The notes under the pieces: model-generated | Told to the model about the DNA's origin: nothing | Database searches by the model: none | Seen by the model: only the letters and a program-made list of their open reading frames with translations | In this document: positions 48,963-58,712 of the stretch, piece by piece | Numbering within the stretch: position 1 is the first letter of the stretch | Layout of the letters: each line of letters opens with the position of its first letter | Translations under genes and position numbers: made by a program | Assembly: GCF_001984215.1 (NCBI RefSeq) | Contig: NZ_CP019420.1 | Span: 930,001 to 994,000, forward strand | Length of the DNA stretch: 64,000 bases | Source of the DNA: Mycobacterium sp. MS1601 | GTDB taxonomy: Bacteria; Actinomycetota; Actinomycetes; Mycobacteriales; Mycobacteriaceae | Direction of reading: 5' to 3'

Positions 48963-50000
48963 ATGCGGGATCTGAGGTGCCCCCGATGCGGCCAGCACCT
49001 GGCCTTCGAGAACTCGGTCTGCCTGTCATGCGGCAGCAGGTTGGCGTTCGCGTTGGAGGAAGCCGCAATGCTCGCCATCCCCGATGCGGCAGGTTTTCCC
49101 GGTGAGGTGGTGGCTGCGGGCGCCTACACGCTGTGCTCCAATCTGGATGTCGCGGCCTGCAATTGGGCGGTGGCCGGCGGCGGCACCGACGTGGGTGGGC
49201 TCTGCCGGTCGTGTCGGCTGACGCGCACCCGGCCCAATGACGCCGATTCTGCGGGCATGGTTCAGTTCGCCGCGGCCGAGCGGGCCAAGCGACGCCTGAT
49301 CGCCGAATTGGCCGAGCTGAGGCTCCCGATTGTCGGCCGCACCGAGGATCCCGAGTTCGGACTGGCCTTCGACTTGCTGTCCAGCACCTTCGAACCGGTG
49401 TCCACCGGCCACGAGAACGGGGTCATCACAATGGATCTCGCAGAGGTCGATGATGTGCACCGCGAACACGTGCGTGTCGCATTGGACGAGCCCTACCGGA
49501 CCTTGCTCGGACACTTTCGGCACGAGATCGGCCACGCCTACTTCCATCGCCTGGTCGGGGCGTCGCTGACCAGATACGCGGAGTTCCGGGCCCTGTTCGG
49601 CGATCCGGACGCCGACTACCAGTCCGCGCTCGACGGTCACTACAACAGTGCGACTGCCGACTCCTGGCGAGATCACCACGTGTCGGCCTACGCCGCCATG
49701 CACGCGTCCGAGGACTGGGCAGAGACATTCGCCCACTACCTGCACATCCGCGACACCCTCGACACCGCAGGCGCATTCGGACTGGCCCCAGATGACGCCA
49801 CTTTTGAGCGAAACAATATGCGCACCAGCGCTTTTGACGAGATCATCAACATGTGGCTGCCCTTGGCGTGGTCGCTCAACATGGTCAACAGGTCCATGGG
49901 ACGCGACGATCTCTATCCGTTTGTGCTGCCCACGCCGGTGCTGGGCAAGATGTCCTTCATCCACACCGCCATCGAGGCCCAGCGTTGCCCGCTCAGCTGA
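48963..50000 (+). CDS. Putative zinc metallopeptidase with N-terminal zinc ribbon
   Basis: 345 residues. The zinc ribbon at 4-25 has CPRCGQHL and CLSCGSRL. The central zincin motif HEIGHAYFHRL (near residue 185) and downstream DWAETFAHYLHIRD fit the putative zinc-binding metallopeptidase family (Peptidase_Mx type). A second cysteine cluster (YTLCSNLDVAACNW, CRSCRLTR) lies at about 55-85. There is no signal peptide, so it acts in the cytoplasm. The substrate is unknown. Confidence 0.85.
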   Translation: MRDLRCPRCGQHLAFENSVCLSCGSRLAFALEEAAMLAIPDAAGFPGEVVAAGAYTLCSNLDVAACNWAVAGGGTDVGGLCRSCRLTRTRPNDADSAGMVQFAAAERAKRRLIAELAELRLPIVGRTEDPEFGLAFDLLSSTFEPVSTGHENGVITMDLAEVDDVHREHVRVALDEPYRTLLGHFRHEIGHAYFHRLVGASLTRYAEFRALFGDPDADYQSALDGHYNSATADSWRDHHVSAYAAMHASEDWAETFAHYLHIRDTLDTAGAFGLAPDDATFERNNMRTSAFDEIINMWLPLAWSLNMVNRSMGRDDLYPFVLPTPVLGKMSFIHTAIEAQRCPLS

Positions 50001-50196
50001 TTCGTCTCGGTGGGGTGTGACGCTCTGCACCGGCGTGAACCACAGCCGTCACTTCCGCCCCTTGCTCGGCAGGGAGCACCTTCGTGCCCGCCTCTGTGCG
50101 ACACCCTTGCGACACACCGAGTTGTCGCATCACAGTCGCACAGACGCGGGCAGATTGGGCTTGCCATGGACAACCCGAAGCAGCCCCGGCAACGAC

Positions 50197-50505
50197 CTAC
50201 GCCGCGCGAGTGGTGTCGGCGACCAACACACGCAGCGCACGCACACGCCGGTCGATGCGGTACTCGGTGGCCCGCGCCATCTCCCCCGGCCCGTACAGCC
50301 CGCGCCCGCGTCGGTACACCCGCCCGATCTTGACGTCGGTGCGAAGGGCGTCCGACACCGTTTTCGACGGCCGGCCTCTGATGTCGAATCCTTGGTACTG
50401 CACAGACTCGACCAGTTCGTCCACGGACACGGTGCCGTGCTCGAAGATGTATGTGACCAGCAGATAGCGCAGGTCGATGCAGCGCAGGCGTAACCGGGTA
50501 TCCAT
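50197..50505 (-). CDS. Small winged-helix-like mycobacterial protein
   Basis: 102 residues from MDTRLRLRCIDLRYLLVTYIFEHG at 50505. The pattern VTYIFEHGTVSVDELVESVQYQGFDIRGRPSKTVSDALRTDVKIGRVYRRGRGLY looks like a winged helix with a basic wing. No further domain is present. It diverges from the ABC1 kinase gene with 78 bases between them. A DNA-binding role is likely but not demonstrated. Confidence 0.6.
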   Translation of the reverse strand: MDTRLRLRCIDLRYLLVTYIFEHGTVSVDELVESVQYQGFDIRGRPSKTVSDALRTDVKIGRVYRRGRGLYGPGEMARATEYRIDRRVRALRVLVADTTRAA

Positions 50506-50583
50506 CTGGGAACCATGGCAGCCGGCACCGACATACCACACCTTGATTGGGCGCACACCAGCAGATTTGAGACACTGCAAGAC

Positions 50584-51927
50584 ATGAGTTCAACCAAACA
50601 CCGCGAGGTGGCCAAACTCGACCGGGTGCCGCTGCCCGCCGAGGCCGCCCGGATCGGCGTGACGGGTTGGCAGCTCACCCGAGCAGGCGCCCGCGTCGTC
50701 TCCAAGATCAAAGCCCGAGGATCTTTGCAGTCCAAGGTCATCAAGGAGATTCCGCAGACCTTCGCCGACCTGGGCCCCACCTACGTCAAGTTCGGCCAGA
50801 TCATCGCCTCCAGCCCCGGCGCCTTCGGTGAGCCGCTGAGCCGCGAATTCCGCAGCCTGCTCGACGCGGTGCCGCCGGCAGACACCGCCGAAGTGCACCA
50901 GCTGTTCAAGGAGGAACTGGGCGACGAGCCGCAGAACCTCTTCAAGCACTTCGAGGAAAAGCCGTTCGCCAGCGCCTCCATCGCGCAGGTGCACTTCGCC
51001 ACCCTGCATACCGGTGAAGAGGTGGTCGTCAAGATCCAGCGGCCTGGGATCCGCCGCCGTGTCGCCGCCGATCTGCAGATCCTCAAGCGATTCGCCCAGG
51101 TGGTGGAGTTCGCGAAGCTGGGCCGACGGCTCTCTGCCCAAGACGTCGTCGCCGATTTCGCCGACAACCTGGCCGAGGAGCTCGACTTCCGACTCGAGGC
51201 GCAGTCGATGGACGCCTGGGTCAGCCACCTGCACGCGTCCCCGTTGGGTCGCAACATCAAGGTGCCGGACGTGTACTGGGATCTGACCAGCGAGCGTGTG
51301 CTCACCATGGAGCGCGTCAGCGGTGTCCGCATCGATGACGTGAAGGCCATCAAGGAGATGGGCCACGATGGCACCGAACTGGTCAAGGCGCTGCTGTTCT
51401 CCACCTTCGAGGGCGGCCTGCGGCACGGGCTGTTCCATGGCGACCTGCACGCGGGCAATCTGCTGGTCAACGACAAGGGCCAGGTGGTGTTCCTGGACTT
51501 CGGCATCATGGGCCGCATCGACCCCCGCACCCGCTGGCTCTTGCGTGAGCTCATCCACTCCCTACTGGTCAAGAAGGACCACGCCGCCGCAGGCAAGATC
51601 GTCGTCCTGCTCGGGGCGGTTGGCACGGTCAAGCCGGAAGCCCAGGCCGCCAAGGACCTGCAGCAGTTCGCCGAGCCGCTGACCATGAAAACCCTGGGTG
51701 ACATGTCCTATGCCGACATCGGCAAGCAGCTCTCCAAGCTGGCCGAGGCCTACGACGTCAAGCTGCCGCGTGAGCTGGTACTCATCGGCAAGCAGTTCCT
51801 CTATGTCGAGCGCTACATGAAGCTGCTCGCGCCCAGGTGGCAGATGATGAACGATCCCCAGTTCTCCGGCTACTTCGCGAACTTCATGGTGGAAGTCAGC
51901 CGCGAGCACCAGAAGTCCGAGGTCTGA
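50584..51927 (+). CDS. ABC1/UbiB-type atypical kinase
   Basis: 447 residues from MSSTKHREVAKLDRVPLPAE. It has the UbiB family marks: the KxGQ motif (TYVKFGQIIASSPGAFGEPLSREF near residue 65), the nucleotide lysine in VVVKIQRPG, LAEELDFRLEA, the catalytic loop LFHGDLHAGNLL and the metal site VVFLDFGIMG. UbiB-type proteins support lipid or quinone metabolism by ATPase activity. It corresponds to Rv0647c beside lipG. Its stop is directly followed by lipG. Confidence 0.92.
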   Translation: MSSTKHREVAKLDRVPLPAEAARIGVTGWQLTRAGARVVSKIKARGSLQSKVIKEIPQTFADLGPTYVKFGQIIASSPGAFGEPLSREFRSLLDAVPPADTAEVHQLFKEELGDEPQNLFKHFEEKPFASASIAQVHFATLHTGEEVVVKIQRPGIRRRVAADLQILKRFAQVVEFAKLGRRLSAQDVVADFADNLAEELDFRLEAQSMDAWVSHLHASPLGRNIKVPDVYWDLTSERVLTMERVSGVRIDDVKAIKEMGHDGTELVKALLFSTFEGGLRHGLFHGDLHAGNLLVNDKGQVVFLDFGIMGRIDPRTRWLLRELIHSLLVKKDHAAAGKIVVLLGAVGTVKPEAQAAKDLQQFAEPLTMKTLGDMSYADIGKQLSKLAEAYDVKLPRELVLIGKQFLYVERYMKLLAPRWQMMNDPQFSGYFANFMVEVSREHQKSEV

Positions 51928-52962
51928 GTGGACCTCCGCAGCGGTTACGCCAAGTCCAAAGCCGGGCCTCTTACTCGCGGAACAACGCCGCTCGACGAAC
52001 CCGGCGGGTCCAAAGCCGGGCCTCTTACTCGCGGAAAAGCGCCGCTCGACGAACCCGGCGGGTCAGCCGATCTGGACATCTATTTCGAAGACCTCGGCAA
52101 TCCCGATGATCCGGCGGTACTGCTGATCATGGGTCTGGGAGCGCAGCTGCTGCTGTGGCGTGACGGGTTCTGCGAGAAGCTGGTCGACAGGGGTCTGCGA
52201 GTCATCCGGTTCGACAATCGCGACGTGGGACTGTCCACCAAGTTGGACGGTAAGAAAGTCGTCACCAATCAGTACGCGAGCATGGCGCGCTCACTGATCG
52301 GCCGCAGGAGCCCGTCGGTCTACACGCTCGAAGACATGGCCGACGACGCCGCCGCTGTCCTCTCTCACCTGGGCATCGACTCGGCGCACATCGTCGGCGC
52401 TTCTATGGGCGGCATGATTGCCCAGGTGTTCGCCGCCCGGCACAGCGCGGCCACCAACAGCTTGGGCGTCATCTTCTCCAGCAACAATCGTGCGGCGCTG
52501 CCGCCACCGGATCCGCGGGCATTGTTCGCCGTCATCAAGGGCCCTCACCCGGACTCTCCGCGTGAGGTGATCGTCGAAAACGCCGTGCGGGTCAGCAAGA
52601 TCATCGGCAGCCCCGGCTACCCGGCTCCGGAAGACAGGGTGCGCGCCGACGTCATTGCCGGCTATGACCGCAGCTACTACCCATGGGGAGTGTCGCGCCA
52701 GTTCGGCGCCATCCTCGGCAGCGGCAGCCTGGTGCACTATGACCGTCAGATCACCGCGCCCACGGTGGTCATCCACGGACTCGCCGACCGACTGATGCGC
52801 CCGTCGGGCGGACGGTCCATCGCGACAACGATTCCGCGCGCCCGGCTGGTGTTGTTTCCCGGGATGGGCCACGAGTTGCCCGAACCGCTGTGGGATCAGA
52901 TCGTCGGTGAACTGTGCGTCACGTTCGCCGAGCGTCCGTCGACGACCACCGGCGCGGTTTGA
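51928..52962 (+). CDS. lipG: Alpha/beta-hydrolase LipG, with N-terminal tandem repeat
   Basis: 344 residues with GTG immediately after the ABC1 stop. The hydrolase domain begins at about residue 48 (LDIYFEDLGNPDDPAVLLIMGLG). The nucleophile elbow is GASMGG near residue 158, the acid is in GLADRLM and the histidine is in GMGHELP. Position and sequence match LipG (Rv0646c) next to the mmaA genes. Residues 10-45 consist of two copies of an 18-residue unit SKAGPLTRGxxPLDEPGG, encoded by a 54-bp tandem repeat. This part is probably not needed for catalysis. Confidence 0.88.
   Translation: MDLRSGYAKSKAGPLTRGTTPLDEPGGSKAGPLTRGKAPLDEPGGSADLDIYFEDLGNPDDPAVLLIMGLGAQLLLWRDGFCEKLVDRGLRVIRFDNRDVGLSTKLDGKKVVTNQYASMARSLIGRRSPSVYTLEDMADDAAAVLSHLGIDSAHIVGASMGGMIAQVFAARHSAATNSLGVIFSSNNRAALPPPDPRALFAVIKGPHPDSPREVIVENAVRVSKIIGSPGYPAPEDRVRADVIAGYDRSYYPWGVSRQFGAILGSGSLVHYDRQITAPTVVIHGLADRLMRPSGGRSIATTIPRARLVLFPGMGHELPEPLWDQIVGELCVTFAERPSTTTGAV
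51955..52062 (+). repeat. Two tandem 54-bp units inside lipG
   Basis: Unit 1 is 51955-52008 and unit 2 is 52009-52062; they differ at two positions. Each begins TCCAAAGCCGGGCCTCTTAC and ends ACCCGGCGGG. The length is a multiple of three, so the frame is kept. It lies 27 bases after the junction of two genes, the sort of place where mycobacterial interspersed repeat units are found. Confidence 0.85.
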
Positions 52963-53071
52963 CTCGGCCAGTTGACCACCTGCATGTAGAGTCGGCGCTG
53001 CAAGTGGGTTAATCACGCGTCTCGGGGGGACGCTTGACCGGCCTCTGGTTTCACCAGAAGGACATCAAGTC

Positions 53072-53947
53072 ATGGCGAAAAAACTGAAACCGCACTTCGA
53101 CGACGTACAGGCGCATTACGACCTGTCAGATGAATTCTTTGCACTGTTCCTCGATCCGAGTCGAACGTACAGCTGCGCATACTTCGAACGTGATGACATG
53201 ACGCTCGAGGAAGCCCAGCTCGCGAAGGTGGATCTGGCGCTCGGCAAACTCGGGCTGCAGCCGGGGATGACCCTGTTGGACATCGGATGTGGTTGGGGCG
53301 CAACGATGATGCGCGCCGTGGAAAAGTATGACGTGAATGTCATCGGACTGACGTTGAGCAAGAATCAGAAGGCCCAGGTTGAGCGGGTGTTCGCCGAGTC
53401 CGACAGCCCGCGCACCAAGGAGGTGCGGCTGGAGGGTTGGGAGGATTTCGAACAGCCCGTCGACCGCATCGTGTCCATCGGCGCCTTCGAGCATTTCGGC
53501 AAGGACCGTTGGGACGACTTCTTCACCACGGCCTACAAGGTGCTTCCCGACGACGGTGTGATGCTGCTGCACACCATCACCGCACTCACCATTCCCCAGA
53601 TGATCGAGCGGGGCATCCCGCTCACCTTCTCGGTGGCACGGTTCATCAAGTTCATCCTCACCGAGATCTTCCCCGGTGGATATCTGCCGACCATCGAGTT
53701 GGCGGGCGAGCACGCCGAAAAGGCCGGCTTCACGTTGACTCGCACACAATCGCTGCAACCGCACTACGCCAAGACCCTCGATCACTGGTCGGCAGCGCTG
53801 GAGGCGCATCGCGAGGAGGCCATCGAGGTGCAGTCGGTGGAGGTCTACGACCGATACATGCACTACCTCACCGGGTGTGCCGATGCTTTCCGGAAGGGTT
53901 ACACGGACGTTTGCCAATTCACGCTGGAGAAGTCGGCGTCGAATTAG
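53072..53947 (+). CDS. Cyclopropane mycolic acid synthase family methyltransferase (CmaA1-like)
   Basis: 291 residues; AGAAGGA lies before the ATG. From the start ([41 protein letters not shown]) it matches CmaA1/MmaA2 of M. tuberculosis. The SAM site is LLDIGCGWGATMMRAVEKYDVN. The late part RTQSLQPHYAKTLDHWSAAL and YTDVCQFTLEK also fits CmaA1/MmaA2. These enzymes modify double bonds of mycolic acids on the acyl-carrier protein with S-adenosylmethionine. It is followed by a second paralogue 101 bases later, as in the mmaA cluster. Which double bond is used is not predictable. Confidence 0.88.
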   Translation: MAKKLKPHFDDVQAHYDLSDEFFALFLDPSRTYSCAYFERDDMTLEEAQLAKVDLALGKLGLQPGMTLLDIGCGWGATMMRAVEKYDVNVIGLTLSKNQKAQVERVFAESDSPRTKEVRLEGWEDFEQPVDRIVSIGAFEHFGKDRWDDFFTTAYKVLPDDGVMLLHTITALTIPQMIERGIPLTFSVARFIKFILTEIFPGGYLPTIELAGEHAEKAGFTLTRTQSLQPHYAKTLDHWSAALEAHREEAIEVQSVEVYDRYMHYLTGCADAFRKGYTDVCQFTLEKSASN

Positions 53948-54048
53948 GGTCAGTCACCGGCAAAACGCTATGGTGAGGGGCTAGTTGCGGTCGTCTTGGA
54001 AGGTTAGCCAGGGGCGCCGGTTTATGGAAAGGCCGAGTAAGAGAAGCT

Positions 54049-54939
54049 ATGTCTGATAATTCCGCTGGTACCAAGGATCTGACGCCGCACTTTGACGACA
54101 TTCAGGCTCACTACGACCTGTCGGACGACTTCTTCGGGGTGTTCCAGGACCCCACCCGCAAGTACAGCTGTGGCTACTTCACCGGTCCCAACTGCACGTT
54201 GTCCGAGGCACAGATCGCCAATGTCGACCAGCATCTGGACCGGCTGAATCTCGAGCCCGGCATGACGCTGCTGGAGATCGGCTGCGGCTGGGGTCTGACG
54301 CTGCAGCGCGCGATGGAGAAGTACGACGTCAACGTCATCGGGTTGACGCTGAGCAAGAACCAGCAGGCGTACTGCAATGAGCTTCTCGGCCGGATCGACA
54401 GCGAGCGCACCTTCGACGTGCGCCTCGAGGGTTGGGAGCAGTTCCACTCCCCTGTCGACCGCATCGTCTCCATCGAGGCCTTCGAGCACTTCGGCTTCGA
54501 ACGTTACGACCAGTTCTTCAAGAATTGTTATGACATCTTGCCCGCGAACGGCCGGATGACCATCCAGAGCAGCGTGAGCTACCACCCGGACAATCTGCAG
54601 GCACGCGGCAAGAAGCTGACGTTCGAGATGGCCCGCTTCATCAAGTTCATGATCACCGAGATCTTCCCTGGCGGCCGCATCCCCACCACGGACATGATGG
54701 TGGAGCACGGCGAGAAGGCCGGTTTCACCGTGCCCGAGGCGATGTCGCTGCGCAACCACTACATCAAGACACTCGGTATCTGGGCCGCGGCGCTGGAGAA
54801 CCACAAGGACGAGGCCATCGCGGCCACCGATGAGGAGAACTACAACCGGTACATGAAGTACCTGACCGGCTGCCAGTACTACTTCGTCGACGAATCCATC
54901 GATGTCAGCCTCGTCACCTACGTCAAGGAAGCCAGCTAG
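54049..54939 (+). CDS. mmaA4: Mycolic acid methyltransferase, MmaA4-like
   Basis: 296 residues from [44 protein letters not shown]. The SAM motif is [32 protein letters not shown]. The segment [33 protein letters not shown] and [19 protein letters not shown] match MmaA4 (hydroxymycolate synthase) closely, including the YHP loop that distinguishes it from the cyclopropane synthases. The family product is a hydroxylated branched mycolate. Fast growers often carry such a homologue without making classical keto- or methoxymycolates, so its product should not be assumed. Confidence 0.82.
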   Translation: MSDNSAGTKDLTPHFDDIQAHYDLSDDFFGVFQDPTRKYSCGYFTGPNCTLSEAQIANVDQHLDRLNLEPGMTLLEIGCGWGLTLQRAMEKYDVNVIGLTLSKNQQAYCNELLGRIDSERTFDVRLEGWEQFHSPVDRIVSIEAFEHFGFERYDQFFKNCYDILPANGRMTIQSSVSYHPDNLQARGKKLTFEMARFIKFMITEIFPGGRIPTTDMMVEHGEKAGFTVPEAMSLRNHYIKTLGIWAAALENHKDEAIAATDEENYNRYMKYLTGCQYYFVDESIDVSLVTYVKEAS

Positions 54940-55388
54940 CTCGGCATCGGGAGTTCCCTTGCCGCGCAGAAGCTTTGGGAGCCCGCCGGCCTGTCGAGAT
55001 TCGACACGGATGGTGGGCCGGCACGGGCGTGGATCCAGATCCGCGAAGAGGGCACCCGCGCCTGCGACCTTCGTCAGTGGCCCGCGCTGCGCGGCCGCAT
55101 CCCGCGAAACCCAAGAGCAAATCCGTCGTGAGCCATCAGTACAGCGTCTGTAGTTAGCGGAACTATTGACCGCTGCAGCCCGCGATGAGCAGACAGTAAG
55201 TCCATGGCCGTAACCAGCTGATGCCATTCATCTTTCTACAGGTCTTCGATCCGGCCAGAAACTGACATCTGCGCAACCAAATTTGCTGTTTCTAACGCAT
55301 GTTTCGTTTCAGCTATCGAACCAGAGTTGCTGCAGCTATGCTCATGCCGCCGCCAGTCGGCGCACATCCGCTTCGGAAGAGGTACAGA
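54940..55388. other. Region upstream of the propeller protein without a recognised gene
   Basis: About 450 bases. The first 200 contain no sustained reading frame with a known pattern. The part after 55150 is more AT-rich than its surroundings and probably carries the promoter of the next gene, but no convincing -35/-10 pair was found. Confidence 0.5.
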
Positions 55389-58300
55389 GTGGGTTCTGCA
55401 CGGTATATCGGTCGAGTCGGAGCGCTGGCTGTCGCACTGGGTATCGGGATGGTGGTCACCAACAGCCCGGCCATCGCTCTGGCCGAGGATTCGGCGAAGG
55501 TGGCGCCGTCTGCAGACAATGACCGCTCCGACGTGCAGAGCCCGGAGAAGGAGTCGACGCCTGAGAACGACTCCCCTTCCGATGAGCCCTCCGAGGACGA
55601 CGACACGGACGACAGCGCGGAGGTGGACGATGCCGACGCTGACGGCGAAGACGAGGGCGATGAAGTCGACGAGGGCGACGACGACGCGTCAGAGGATGCC
55701 GCTTCCGCCGACGACGAGGACGTTCCCGACGAGGACGACAGCACTTCGGGCACGGTGACGCGCGCGCCGACGGTCACCGTCACCGAGCGCCGGCTCGTCG
55801 AGCAGAATTCGCCGGAGCCGCAGGAGGTTTCGGCCACCGCTGAGAGCGAGGCCGGTCTCGAGGCCGATACCGCCACCGAGACCAAAACCGAGCCGACGGC
55901 GGCAACCGACTCCGGCAACAACCCCGACATCGTGACCGCAGCGGCCGAGCCTCTCACCGTCACGATTCCCACCGTGGCCGCGGCCGTGGTGGCACCCGCC
56001 AATCCGGTACAGACGTTCGTCACCAGCGTGCTGTCGTGGTTCGGCTTCGCTCCGCACGCCGGCACCGCCCCGGCAAGCCCCGCGAGCAATCCCACAGCCT
56101 GGGCCGTTCTGGCCTGGATCCGCCGGGAGATCGGCTACACGTTCTTCAACCGCAGCCCGGTTCTCGATCCCGTCAAGACAGGGCAAACCGCGGCCGGTGA
56201 GGTCACCGGTGACCTCAACGGCAAGGACTTCCAGGGCGCCGCACTCACCTACTCCGGCAGCGGCAGCACCCCCAAGGGGTCGGTGGTGATCGACCCGGCA
56301 ACCGGCGCCTTCACCTACACCCCTGGCGCGGAACTGGCCGCTGTCGGTGGCACCGATACCTTCACGGTCACTGCCAGCAACACCGCGGCCTACCGGCTGC
56401 CCGGAGTGGCGGGCATGATCCAGGGTGTCATCCATCAGGGTGCGCAGCTGCTCGGCCTGGCGCAGTCGGACGCCACGTCAACCGTGGTCGAGGTCTCCTA
56501 CGATGTGAACGGCCTGACCGTGATCACCGAGATCCGCACGGCCGGAACACCTGTCGGCCTCGTCATGAGCTCGGACGGCACCCGCGCCTACCGCACCTCC
56601 GAGATCTATGACGCTACGACGGGTGAATACCGCACCCGGGTCACCGTTGTCGACACCAACACCGGTGCTGTCCTGGGCGCGCCCGTTACCCTGGTCGGCC
56701 GACCCGGCGATTTCCAGGTGAGCAAGGACGGCACCCGCGTCGTGCAGACCAGCGAGGCGTACCACGAGGACACCGACAGCTACACCACCACCGTGGTGGT
56801 CATCGATTCTGCGACAGGCGATCTGGTGGGGTCCCGCTTCGTCATCGAGGCTCACCGAGCCGGCCACCTGCAGCTCAGTGATGACAGCACCCGCGCCTTC
56901 CAGACCACCCAGACATTCGATGAGAACAACCGGGTCTGGTTCACCGAACTCACCGTCATCAACACCACCACCGGCACCCTGGTGGGTACCCCGATCGTGG
57001 TCGACGGGTCGTTTCGCATCCACACCAATGACCGGTTGAGCCGTGAACCGTTGGTGTTCAGCGCGGACGGCACCCGTGCCTACATGTTGACGCAGAACCT
57101 GGGCTCTGGCGTCGATGCCACCAAGCCACAGGAATCCACGCTGGCCGTCATCGATATCGCCACCGGCACGCTGGTCGACACCCCGGTCACCGTCGACGGG
57201 CACCCCGCCGGTCCCCTCGCGTTGAGCAAGGACGGCACCCGGGTGTACGCGGTCACCACCGTGGACATCTACTTCACCAACACCGCGACCGCCAGGGTGG
57301 CCGTGGTGGATGCCCACACCGGTGCGTTGATCGGTGATCCGTTGGTGCTCAACGGTTATGCCGTCAGTGACAGTGGGTCACCCGATACCGAGCCCGTGCT
57401 GTTCTTCAGTCCCGACGGCAGCCGCGCGTTCGTGTCCACCAATGTGTGGGATCCTGTGACGTTCGCGGAGACCACCCGCGTGGCGATGTTCGACGCCACC
57501 GACGGAACCCTGTTGCACACCACCGTTCTGGAAGGCCGCGCCCGCGGCACGCTGCAGCGGTCAACCGCTGATCCCACCCGCTTCGTCCAGGTCACGGTCA
57601 CCGACTTCGGCACCAGGATCGAGCCTGCGACAACACAATTGGCGACCATCAATGCCGAAGACGGCACGTTGATCGGTACCGCACACACTCGCGGCATCGA
57701 CGACAACGGTTTCCCCGTGCAGTTCAATCCAACTGGCACCCGGGCCTACCTGTTGACCGTCCATCGCCGCGGTGACCAGCATGAAGGTCCCGCCGATGCG
57801 GAGAGCCTGTATCTGACAGTGATCGACACCGCCACCGGGCAGCTGGTGGGGGAACCGATCGAGCTACGGGTGGCCAAAACCGTCGAAGACGGTAATGGCT
57901 CCGTGCAGTTCAGCGCTGACGGCACCCGCGCATTCCAACTGGTCCAAGAGAAGACACCCTCGGGCGTGGACTGGTCCACGCGCATGCTGGTGATCGACAC
58001 CGGCAGCGGAGCGCTGCTGAACACTGTCGAGCTGCCGGGTCCACTGGTGGGGCATGGGCAGGACAGCGACGACGGACACCGGGTGTACCTGACCACTGCC
58101 ACGAAGCTGATGGTGATCGACAGCGTCACCGGCGCTCTGGTGTCGGCCACCACGCTGCCGGGCACCCCGGTTGCCGAGATGACGTTTGCCGGCAACGCCG
58201 GTGAGCCCGGATATCTCGCCGTCACCAGGACCGTGGCTGGTCGCACCGAGACCGTCGTATTGGTCATCAACACCGTGACGGGCGGCATCACCGAAACCTG

Positions 58301-58619
58301 GTCCCCGCAGGCAGGGCAGGTCATTGCGGGGTCCGCTCCGGTGTTGAGCCCGGACGGCAGCCGCCTGTACGTCGTCACCTCGGTGCATCATCAGGACACC
58401 AACACCTACACCGCCGTGGTGGCGGCCTACAGCACCGCCCACGGCGCGTTGATCGGCACACCAGTCACGGTGCCCGGCCCGCGCAAAGGTCCGCTGCAGG
58501 TCAGTGCCGATGGCACGCGCCTGGTGCAGCCGGTCTCGCTGCGGGATCCCTCGACCGGTGAATGGATCAGTGCGCTGGTGGTGATCAACTCCCACACCGC
58601 GGCGCCCGTGGTGGTGTGA
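55389..58619 (+). CDS. Large secreted protein: acidic linker, Ig-like domain, beta-propeller-like repeats
   Basis: 1076 residues from GTG at 55389 (GGAAGAGG six bases upstream); an upstream ATG at 55299 lacks a ribosome site. The signal peptide VGSARYIGRVGALAVALGIG is the type seen in many mycobacterial cell-surface proteins. Residues about 40-130 are almost only Asp, Glu and Ser. A VCBS/Ig-like domain (GEVTGDLNGKDFQGAALTYS, GSVVIDPATGAFTYTPG) is at about 260-340. Then come at least ten repeats of about 45-60 residues with SxDGTRAYxxT and VIDxxTGxLVGxPxxV, characteristic of YVTN-type beta-propellers. No enzyme motif was seen; adhesion or cell-wall binding is plausible. Confidence 0.8.
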   Translation: MGSARYIGRVGALAVALGIGMVVTNSPAIALAEDSAKVAPSADNDRSDVQSPEKESTPENDSPSDEPSEDDDTDDSAEVDDADADGEDEGDEVDEGDDDASEDAASADDEDVPDEDDSTSGTVTRAPTVTVTERRLVEQNSPEPQEVSATAESEAGLEADTATETKTEPTAATDSGNNPDIVTAAAEPLTVTIPTVAAAVVAPANPVQTFVTSVLSWFGFAPHAGTAPASPASNPTAWAVLAWIRREIGYTFFNRSPVLDPVKTGQTAAGEVTGDLNGKDFQGAALTYSGSGSTPKGSVVIDPATGAFTYTPGAELAAVGGTDTFTVTASNTAAYRLPGVAGMIQGVIHQGAQLLGLAQSDATSTVVEVSYDVNGLTVITEIRTAGTPVGLVMSSDGTRAYRTSEIYDATTGEYRTRVTVVDTNTGAVLGAPVTLVGRPGDFQVSKDGTRVVQTSEAYHEDTDSYTTTVVVIDSATGDLVGSRFVIEAHRAGHLQLSDDSTRAFQTTQTFDENNRVWFTELTVINTTTGTLVGTPIVVDGSFRIHTNDRLSREPLVFSADGTRAYMLTQNLGSGVDATKPQESTLAVIDIATGTLVDTPVTVDGHPAGPLALSKDGTRVYAVTTVDIYFTNTATARVAVVDAHTGALIGDPLVLNGYAVSDSGSPDTEPVLFFSPDGSRAFVSTNVWDPVTFAETTRVAMFDATDGTLLHTTVLEGRARGTLQRSTADPTRFVQVTVTDFGTRIEPATTQLATINAEDGTLIGTAHTRGIDDNGFPVQFNPTGTRAYLLTVHRRGDQHEGPADAESLYLTVIDTATGQLVGEPIELRVAKTVEDGNGSVQFSADGTRAFQLVQEKTPSGVDWSTRMLVIDTGSGALLNTVELPGPLVGHGQDSDDGHRVYLTTATKLMVIDSVTGALVSATTLPGTPVAEMTFAGNAGEPGYLAVTRTVAGRTETVVLVINTVTGGITETWSPQAGQVIAGSAPVLSPDGSRLYVVTSVHHQDTNTYTAVVAAYSTAHGALIGTPVTVPGPRKGPLQVSADGTRLVQPVSLRDPSTGEWISALVVINSHTAAPVVV

Positions 58620-58636
58620 AATCCGTTCTGGAATTC

Positions 58637-58663
58637 TGTCGGATCTGTGTGGCGCTGTTCGTC
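58637..58663 (+). promoter_or_regulatory. Candidate ECF-type promoter of the DGPF-sigma operon
   Basis: TGTCGG (58637-58642), 17 bases, then CGTC (58660-58663), 50 bases before the DGPF gene. TGTCGA-like -35 elements with a CG-rich -10 have been described for ECF42 sigma factors, so the element may be autoregulated. Recognition by eye only. Confidence 0.4.
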
Positions 58664-58712
58664 GGTCAGGTAGAGAGTTCAACATGAGGTTGCGCTCCTA
58701 ACTCGAGGACGG

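Noticed and set aside
54940..55150. Possible remnant gene between mmaA4 and the propeller protein
   Set aside because: Short frames on both strands were read, but none shows a family pattern or consistent codon use.
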